Part shown: piece by piece, positions 31,447 to 36,900 of the stretch | Numbering within the stretch: position 1 is the first letter of the stretch | Layout of the letters: the number at the start of each line of letters is the position of its first letter | Assembly (NCBI GenBank): GCA_031284905.1 | Contig: JAITXI010000179.1 | Location: 1 to 36,900 of the forward strand | DNA from: Bacteroidales bacterium | GTDB taxonomy: Bacteria > Bacteroidota > Bacteroidia > Bacteroidales > ML635J-15 | Length of the DNA: 36,900 nt | Direction of reading: 5' to 3' | The notes under the pieces: model-generated | What the model was told of the DNA's origin: nothing | Seen by the model: the letters and a program-made list of their open reading frames with translations, nothing else | Database searches by the model: none | Program-made: the position numbers and the translations under genes

Positions 31447-32778
31447 ATGTCGGAAACAAAATCTTATTTTTATCATGCGTTGAATGTCAATAAAGATATT
31501 TGTCTTGGATGTACTCATTGCATAAAATCGTGTCCAACCGAAGCAATCAGAATAAAAAACGGCAAAGCTGAAATTACAGATAATAAATGCATAGATTGTG
31601 GAGAATGTTTAAAATCGTGTTCGGTTAATGCCATTCACATTAAACAAGATGACTTTGATTCATTAAACAATTATAAATACAGAATTGCATTAGTGCCGGC
31701 AATTTTTATTGGACAATTTGATGAAAAATACAAAGTTTCTCAAATTTATTCTTGTCTGAAAGATTTGGGATTTACTCATATTTATGAAGTTGAACATGGA
31801 GTCGGATTCTTAATCGACATGGTAAAAAAATATATGAGTTCTAATACAGAACAAAAATTTTTTATTTCTTCATTTTGTCCTGCGGTAATTCGATTAATTC
31901 AAGTTCGTTTCTCATCATTAGTAAAAAACATTATACATCTAAAAGCCCCATTGGATATTTCATCATATATTGTATTCCAACGATTAATAGATGCAGGAAT
32001 AAAAAAAGAAGAAATCGGAATTTTTTATATTACACCATGTGCTGCTAAAATTGCTGCCGTAAAAAGTCCGGTTGAAAAGCATCCCTCCCCAATACACGGA
32101 GTAATTAATATGGATTTCCTTTATAATAAAGTACGATTAATGTTGAATAATTCTAAATCAATAACAGAACCAATAAATCATAATTTAGTAGGCAGAGATG
32201 TTTTATGGAGTTTGACAGGTGGAGAAGCAAAGAATTTTCAAGGTCGTTGTTTTGCCATTGATGGAGTAAAAAATGTAATAGATTTTCTTGAAAAAATTGA
32301 AAATGAAGAAATTGAACCTACCGGTTTGATAGAAATGAGAGTTTGTAATCAAAGTTGTGCCGGCGGAGTTTTAAATTCAAACAATCGTTTTGCAGCAATG
32401 GAAAGATTACGAAAACGTGCAATTTATTTAGATAAGTCAAATTCAAAAAACATTACAACTTCTTTAAGTCCTGAATTTTATAATAAAATAGAATCCATGA
32501 TGGAAATTGAAGCTATTAAACCACGTTCTATTTTAAAACTTGACGATAATATTCAGAAAGCTCTGGAAATGATGGAAAAAATCAAGAAAACAGAAAGGCT
32601 TCTTCCTGATGTAGATTGTGGAATATGTGGCGCTCCTTCTTGTGCTGCTTTTGCCGAAGATATTGGCAGAAATATTGCACAAATTGAAGATTGTGTTTTT
32701 TTTGAAAAAGAAAATTATGAAGAATTTTCTAAAAAAATTAAAGAAATTTGGGGAAATAGAGAAATATTAAAAAAATAA
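31447..32778 (+). CDS. Fe-hydrogenase-large-subunit-like protein with 2x4Fe-4S and C-terminal 4Fe-4S (PF04060-like) domain
   Basis: CLGCTHCIKSCP, CIDCGECLKSC, SSFCPAV, TPCAAK, VCNQSCAGG, CGICGAPSCAAFAEDI...CVFF. Confidence 0.9.
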   Translation: MSETKSYFYHALNVNKDICLGCTHCIKSCPTEAIRIKNGKAEITDNKCIDCGECLKSCSVNAIHIKQDDFDSLNNYKYRIALVPAIFIGQFDEKYKVSQIYSCLKDLGFTHIYEVEHGVGFLIDMVKKYMSSNTEQKFFISSFCPAVIRLIQVRFSSLVKNIIHLKAPLDISSYIVFQRLIDAGIKKEEIGIFYITPCAAKIAAVKSPVEKHPSPIHGVINMDFLYNKVRLMLNNSKSITEPINHNLVGRDVLWSLTGGEAKNFQGRCFAIDGVKNVIDFLEKIENEEIEPTGLIEMRVCNQSCAGGVLNSNNRFAAMERLRKRAIYLDKSNSKNITTSLSPEFYNKIESMMEIEAIKPRSILKLDDNIQKALEMMEKIKKTERLLPDVDCGICGAPSCAAFAEDIGRNIAQIEDCVFFEKENYEEFSKKIKEIWGNREILKK

Positions 32779-32835
32779 AAACACTAGCGCTCGCTGATAA
32801 ATTTAAAAAATGAGAAATTCGTTTCCTACAAAATT

Positions 32836-33064
32836 TGCGATATTTAACCACTGAACAAAGCTACACAATAAATCAAATGTACAAAAAGAAAATGAGACAA
32901 AAAAATAGCAGAAATGCTTGATTTTTCACAAGTAACAATAAGCAAAGAGCTATCTTGCAATAAAAATGAAAACGGAAAATATAATTATGAAGACGCACAA
33001 ATGCACCTGACTTCGACAATGCGACACTCTAAGCGGATTTCCAAAAATTTTCGTCAAAAAGTAT
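32836..33064 (+). mobile_element. Decayed IS30-family transposase N-terminal fragment
   Basis: LTTEQSYTINQMYKKKMRQK / frameshift / KIAEMLDFSQVTISKELSCNKNENGKYNYEDAQ, the IS30 HTH region. Confidence 0.65.
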
Positions 33065-33403
33065 AGCAATAGATTTGTGTTTTTGAGTAATCAACATTGT
33101 TTTACAAAATCCTCAACAACAGGCAACATCGTGTGTCCTTCATATTTATTACCTTCATCAATGGAATACGCTAACGGATAGCCGCCGGACTGACCAATAA
33201 GCCTAAAACTATCTGTGCTTGGGAGTGTTTCTCTTCTTTTGAAAATCCTGTTTTACGAAGTTCATCTGCAAAATCAGTTTCAAAATAAAGCAACGATAAA
33301 TTTTGTATAACTCTAAATCTTCATCAAAATACGATTTCAAATAATCTACTGTCGCAACTTTACTTCGTGGCTGACAAATTCGGAATACAAGCAAATGTTT
33401 CAA
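33060..33403 (-). mobile_element. Decayed IS1634-family transposase fragment
   Basis: Minus strand LVFRICQPRSKVATVDYLKSYFDEDLELYKIYR and, in another frame, FSKEEKHSQAQIVLGLLVSPGGYPLAYSIDEGNKYEGHTMLPVVEDFVKQC. Confidence 0.75.
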
Positions 33404-33421
33404 AATATAAAAATAAATTTC

Positions 33422-33565
33422 ATAATTCAGAAAATTAAATATAAATTTGTAGAAAAATATTTTAATGGAATTAATAAGGAACCAGATATTTGGGAACTAT
33501 GTAAAACGAATTTAGGTATTGCGAAAAGCCTTTATTTGAGTTTTAGAATTTTCTCAAATAAAGGC
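33422..33565 (+). repeat. Array repeat copy A (coding-type segment + 13-bp inverted repeat)
   Basis: ataattcagaaaattaaatataaatttgtagaaaaa...gatatttgggaactatgtaaaacgaatttaggt, then GCCTTTATTTGAG (33528-33540)/CTCAAATAAAGGC (33553-33565). Confidence 0.75.
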
Positions 33566-33695
33566 GAAGAAGTCGAAAGACACCAAAAACCTTTTTGCAA
33601 TTTTTAGTAAAAAATTGTATAAAATTATTAAATAAACAAAATTAAAATGGGCAAAAAGGATTGTCCTGTCTTGAAAAAAGACGAACAGATTAGTT

Positions 33696-34364
33696 ATGAA
33701 AAGTATTTTGAAAATATTTTTAGTAATTACAGTATTTGTAACAATATGTACAGGGTGCGAAAAGAAAAATGAGATAAATGTTGGTAATGTCCCTAACGAA
33801 GAGAAAAAAATTGAGATAAAAGATAATCAATATTTTTCTCAATGTTTAACTTCTGCATTAAATGCTTGTAAAGTAATTTCAATAAAAAAAACAAGTAATA
33901 ATTCTTACGAATTAATTAAATCAAATAAAAGCAAGTATGTTTTTGAAATAATTGATAGTTATAGTTTTAAAATTTGCTTTAAAGAAGAAAGCTATATAGT
34001 AAAAAAAGATGAAACTTCATTATTAATTTCAAATTTGCAAACTCATAAAGATCAGGAATACTTTGATATTAGTGGACTTACAGATGATTTAGATGATATT
34101 TTGTTGCTATCAGTCACTGCCATTCTCTATTTTAATGAATGTCCAAATAAAGAAATTATAGACTTCCCTTCCATAGGGAACTTATGCTACGCTCAATGGA
34201 CTTATTGGTGTATTTATCCACGTAGAAGTTCATGCACTCATGAAATGATAGTAAATGCTGCCACAGAACACTGTGGGCATGCACCTTCTAAAATTTATGG
34301 TACAGATTGTGGTTGCATTTGGGGTGATTTTAGCTGTATTTGCATTACAGATTTTGATTGTTAA
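33696..34364 (+). CDS. Lipoprotein with Cys-rich C-terminal domain (candidate bacteriocin-like effector)
   Basis: Signal peptide with lipobox CTGC; C-terminus CYAQWTYWCIYPRRSSCTHEMIVNAATEHCGHAPSKIYGTDCGCIWGDFSCICITDFDC. Confidence 0.6.
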   Translation: MKSILKIFLVITVFVTICTGCEKKNEINVGNVPNEEKKIEIKDNQYFSQCLTSALNACKVISIKKTSNNSYELIKSNKSKYVFEIIDSYSFKICFKEESYIVKKDETSLLISNLQTHKDQEYFDISGLTDDLDDILLLSVTAILYFNECPNKEIIDFPSIGNLCYAQWTYWCIYPRRSSCTHEMIVNAATEHCGHAPSKIYGTDCGCIWGDFSCICITDFDC

Positions 34365-34381
34365 ATTTTTATTTTAATATT

Positions 34382-34612
34382 ATGGATTTTGTTATTAACG
34401 CAGTATTTAGTAAATATCTAATATTTTTTTTAATTATTGTAAATTTAATTTTAGTTTTTTTTGTTACTACTAAAGAATTAAAATCTTCTAATAAGAAGTT
34501 AAATTCATTTTTATGGATATTTTTTTCAATAATGGTACCATTATTTGTACCATTAATTTATTTTAGCTATGATGTTATTATAAGGAGGAGAGAGAAAAAC
34601 AAAATTAAATAA
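34382..34612 (+). CDS. Small two-TM protein, PLDc_N-like (candidate immunity/partner)
   Basis: LIFFLIIVNLILVFFVT ... SFLWIFFSIMVPLFVPLIYFSYDVIIRRR; 17 nt after preceding stop; start 34382 preferred to 34358. Confidence 0.6.
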   Translation: MDFVINAVFSKYLIFFLIIVNLILVFFVTTKELKSSNKKLNSFLWIFFSIMVPLFVPLIYFSYDVIIRRREKNKIK

Positions 34613-34629
34613 ACGATAATTTTTGTGTC

Positions 34630-34683
34630 TTGGCGGATTTGTAACGGCAAAAAATTTGCTGAAAGCATTCCGCCAATTTTTTT
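34630..34683 (+). terminator. Intrinsic terminator closing cassette 1
   Basis: TTGGCGGA (34630-34637)/TCCGCCAA (34669-34676) followed by T tract. Confidence 0.7.
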
Positions 34684-34702
34684 ATTTAAATTTTAGGTAT
34701 TA

Positions 34703-34748
34703 TTTGTAGAAAAATATAGAGAATATGTAAAAAAATATCTTAATAAAA
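34703..34748 (+). repeat. Partial array repeat copy B
   Basis: tttgtagaaaaatatagagaatatgtaaaaaaatatcttaataaaa, matches the central part of copy C. Confidence 0.55.
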
Positions 34749-34876
34749 GAAGAATTTGCTCAAAAATTGTCTGTTAGGACATAATAACGAATATTTTTTC
34801 AAAAAAATAAAAGAAATATTTGTTTTATTAAAAATAATGATTAAATTTGTAGTTTGAAATTTATAAAAATTTTTGC

Positions 34877-35078
34877 TTATGAAATAAAAAAATAGCGTGC
34901 TGAAAGGCACATTTTAAAACATATTGGAAAAAGCGTTTTACGCAAATTCTTGCCTTGAAACTTAAGCAATTTCAAAGTAACTGCAAGGGTAAGTAAAATG
35001 CTCGCAAATGCGGGCTTACTTATTTGTAGTTACGGTAGCTTAAGACCTCAAGGCGGATATTTAAGTCCGCTTTTTTTA
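34877..35078 (+). ncRNA. Candidate structured ncRNA with intrinsic terminator
   Basis: Nested helices listed in findings, small GAAA-loop hairpin at 34897-34910, terminal GCGGA/TCCGC hairpin + T7. Confidence 0.5.
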
Positions 35079-35268
35079 TTATAAAAATTTGAAAAAAATA
35101 AAAAGAATGAACAAGAACGTCTTTAGACCTCGCGAAAGCAAATTAAAAAATATTAGAAATCTGTTGCAAAAAAAACTTTTGGTAGTATTTTTTTGTTATT
35201 TCAATGCTTGTAGAGATTTTTTTGTTTCATTAATAGAAAAAGAAAAAAATAATAATAAAAATTATATT

Positions 35269-35433
35269 ATAATTCAAAAAATAAAACATAAATTTGTAGA
35301 AAAATTTAAAGACTATGTAAAAAAATATATTAATAAAATTAAACGAAAAATTGATGTATGGGAATTATGCAAAACGAACTTAGGCTATACCTGCCTGCCT
35401 GTAATTTACGGTCTCAGTTTTGTTGGGTAGGCA
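35269..35433 (+). repeat. Array repeat copy C (coding-type segment + stem-loop)
   Basis: ataattcaaaaaataaaacataaatttgtagaaaaatttaaagactatg...gatgtatgggaattatgcaaaacgaacttaggc, then TGCCTGCC (35392-35399)/GGTAGGCA (35426-35433). Confidence 0.75.
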
Positions 35434-35670
35434 AAGCAAGAAATGAAATATTTATAGAATTTTTTAAAATTTTTCGGGGAAAAATAAATAAAAATTCAGA
35501 AACAGGGATTGTTGCAATTAAATAACCTGTATTGGTTTTTTAAAAGCGGCAAATGTAAATCAATAGAATTATATCTTTTGAATTACATTAGGATATAAAG
35601 TAAAAAAATCATTTCGTTTCCGAAAAAACAAAAAAACAATGGAAACGGAATAAAATTAAAAAATATTTTT

Positions 35671-36351
35671 ATGGATAATAAAGTTTTTTTAAGTTTAGTC
35701 GTAATTGCAGTGTGCGCAATTACTTTCGCGGGGTGTAACAAATTAAATGATGAGTCAAATAAAATAGTAGATAATTCAAAATCAAAACAAATTAGTTTTG
35801 AAGAAATTGATTTAATTTCTTCTGAAATAGCAGACTTTCATACTTATGCAATAAAAAAGTATATGAATGAAATTTATAATGAAAAAGACATACTAAATGA
35901 TGAATATGTTCGGAAAATAAATGATTATTTATTAATTTCTTCAAAATGTAAAATTATTGATAAAAAGGCTTATGATTTATTTTTAGTTTCTAATTCATTA
36001 GAAGAGTATAAAGAAAAATATTTCGTTTTTGTAAAAGAAGAATTATCTACAGTAACTACAATAAACGAATATATGAGTTTGAGATTTTTTGCAGATGTAT
36101 ATATGAGTTCTTTCGAAAGTTGGGGCGAATATTTATATAGTAACGGTTCAAAAGCACTATCTTGGTGGGAAAAAACTAAACAATTTGCAAAAGATGCATG
36201 GGCAGAATTAAAACCAACTGTTATGGCTGATGTCGGTGGGGCTGCAGGCGGAGCCTTAGTAGGGGCTGCAGTAGGCGGAATTGGAGCAATTCCTGGGGCT
36301 GCTGGTGGAGCTGTATGTACATCAGTTGCTGTAGGAATAGGAAATATGTAA
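35671..36351 (+). CDS. Lipoprotein with glycine-zipper C-terminus (candidate bacteriocin-like effector)
   Basis: Signal peptide with lipobox FAGC; C-terminus ADVGGAAGGALVGAAVGGIGAIPGAAGGAVCTSVAVGIGNM. Confidence 0.65.
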   Translation: MDNKVFLSLVVIAVCAITFAGCNKLNDESNKIVDNSKSKQISFEEIDLISSEIADFHTYAIKKYMNEIYNEKDILNDEYVRKINDYLLISSKCKIIDKKAYDLFLVSNSLEEYKEKYFVFVKEELSTVTTINEYMSLRFFADVYMSSFESWGEYLYSNGSKALSWWEKTKQFAKDAWAELKPTVMADVGGAAGGALVGAAVGGIGAIPGAAGGAVCTSVAVGIGNM

Positions 36352-36375
36352 AAAAACTAAAAAAATCTATTAATT

Positions 36376-36639
36376 ATGAAATATCAAGGAATTTTTTCGT
36401 ATAAATTTATGGTTAAGCACAAATATCTCTACTTTGTATTGTGTAGTTTATTTTTTGCTGTATCTATGTCTTTAATGCTAACTTTATTTTTTTATTTTTT
36501 CACTATGAAAGAAATAAAACTAGCCTCAGTTATTTATAATTTCTTTATTTATTGGGCTGTTGGTTATCCTTTTTCATTTATAGTATTTGAAAGAACAAAA
36601 AAACAGAATATAAAAAAAACAGAAAATTCAGAAATATAG
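36376..36639 (+). CDS. Small two-TM protein (candidate immunity/partner)
   Basis: YLYFVLCSLFFAVSMSLMLTLFFYFF ... VIYNFFIYWAVGYPFSFIVF; directly downstream of lipoprotein. Confidence 0.6.
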   Translation: MKYQGIFSYKFMVKHKYLYFVLCSLFFAVSMSLMLTLFFYFFTMKEIKLASVIYNFFIYWAVGYPFSFIVFERTKKQNIKKTENSEI

Positions 36640-36660
36640 TAAAAAATTTCATGTATTTTT

Positions 36661-36712
36661 ATATCTTTTAGCTATTTTGATTGTAAGTAGCTAAAAGATA
36701 TTTTTGTTTTTT
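36661..36712 (+). terminator. Intrinsic terminator closing cassette 2
   Basis: Perfect 14-bp stem ATATCTTTTAGCTA (36661-36674)/TAGCTAAAAGATAT (36688-36701) followed by T-rich tract. Confidence 0.8.
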
Positions 36713-36731
36713 CAAAAAAGAAAAAAAATTT

Positions 36732-36885
36732 ATAATTCAAAAAATAAAACATAAATTTGTAGAAAAATTTAAAGACTATGTAAAAAATATATTAATAAAA
36801 TTAAACGAAAAATTGATGTATGGGAGCTCTGCAAAACGAACTTAAGCCGATAACCTCTCGTTTATTTTACTGTAAATAAACACGA
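36732..36885 (+). repeat. Array repeat copy D (frameshifted) + stem-loop
   Basis: Near-identical to copy C over about 115 bp, one A fewer in the gtaaaaaaatat tract; followed by TCGTTTATTT (36858-36867)/AAATAAACACGA (36874-36885). Confidence 0.75.
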
Positions 36886-36900
36886 TGTCGAATACATTGA

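Noticed and set aside
33422-36885. CRISPR array interpretation of the dispersed repeats
   Set aside because: Repeats are about 115 bp, 1.4-1.8 kb apart, coding-like and imperfect; no short regular repeat/spacer pattern or cas genes.
33400-36900. Retron, DGR or integron array
   Set aside because: No reverse transcriptase or integrase gene is visible in the window; the repeat plus hairpin resembles attC only superficially and no attC core motif could be identified.

Overview
AT-rich window, read as a Bacteroidota (probably Bacteroidales) chromosome. This is inferred from Bacteroidetes-type TAnnTTTG promoters, a T9SS C-terminal sorting domain, a GLPGLI-like protein and a short RpoD. Most of positions 970-32780 is ordinary core or house-keeping sequence: HTH-N6-adenine MTase, FeoAB, DedA, AroE, tRNA-Ser(TGA), a CysK-like enzyme, alkaline phosphatase, tmRNA, alpha-2-macroglobulin, a T9SS subtilase, SecG, a nitroreductase, RpoD, QueG, ThiL, an EamA transporter, a GlsB/OlsB-like GNAT, and a DRTGG / ATPase / Fe-hydrogenase-like regulatory trio. 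The left edge holds the start of an Rpn-type PD-(D/E)XK protein and a chimeric, broken EamA::SUMF1 fragment. From about 32.8 kb the window becomes accessory. An IS30 relic and an IS1634 relic are followed by what looks like a modular array: two lipoprotein genes with unrelated bacteriocin-like C-termini (Cys-rich versus glycine-zipper), each followed by a small two-TM protein. They are separated by a repeated segment encoding '...KFVEK...D[IV]WELCKTNL', which is followed each time by a sequence-variable stem-loop. A strongly structured putative ncRNA with an intrinsic terminator lies inside the array. This array is the best candidate for an undescribed system. The toxin/immunity reading is inference.
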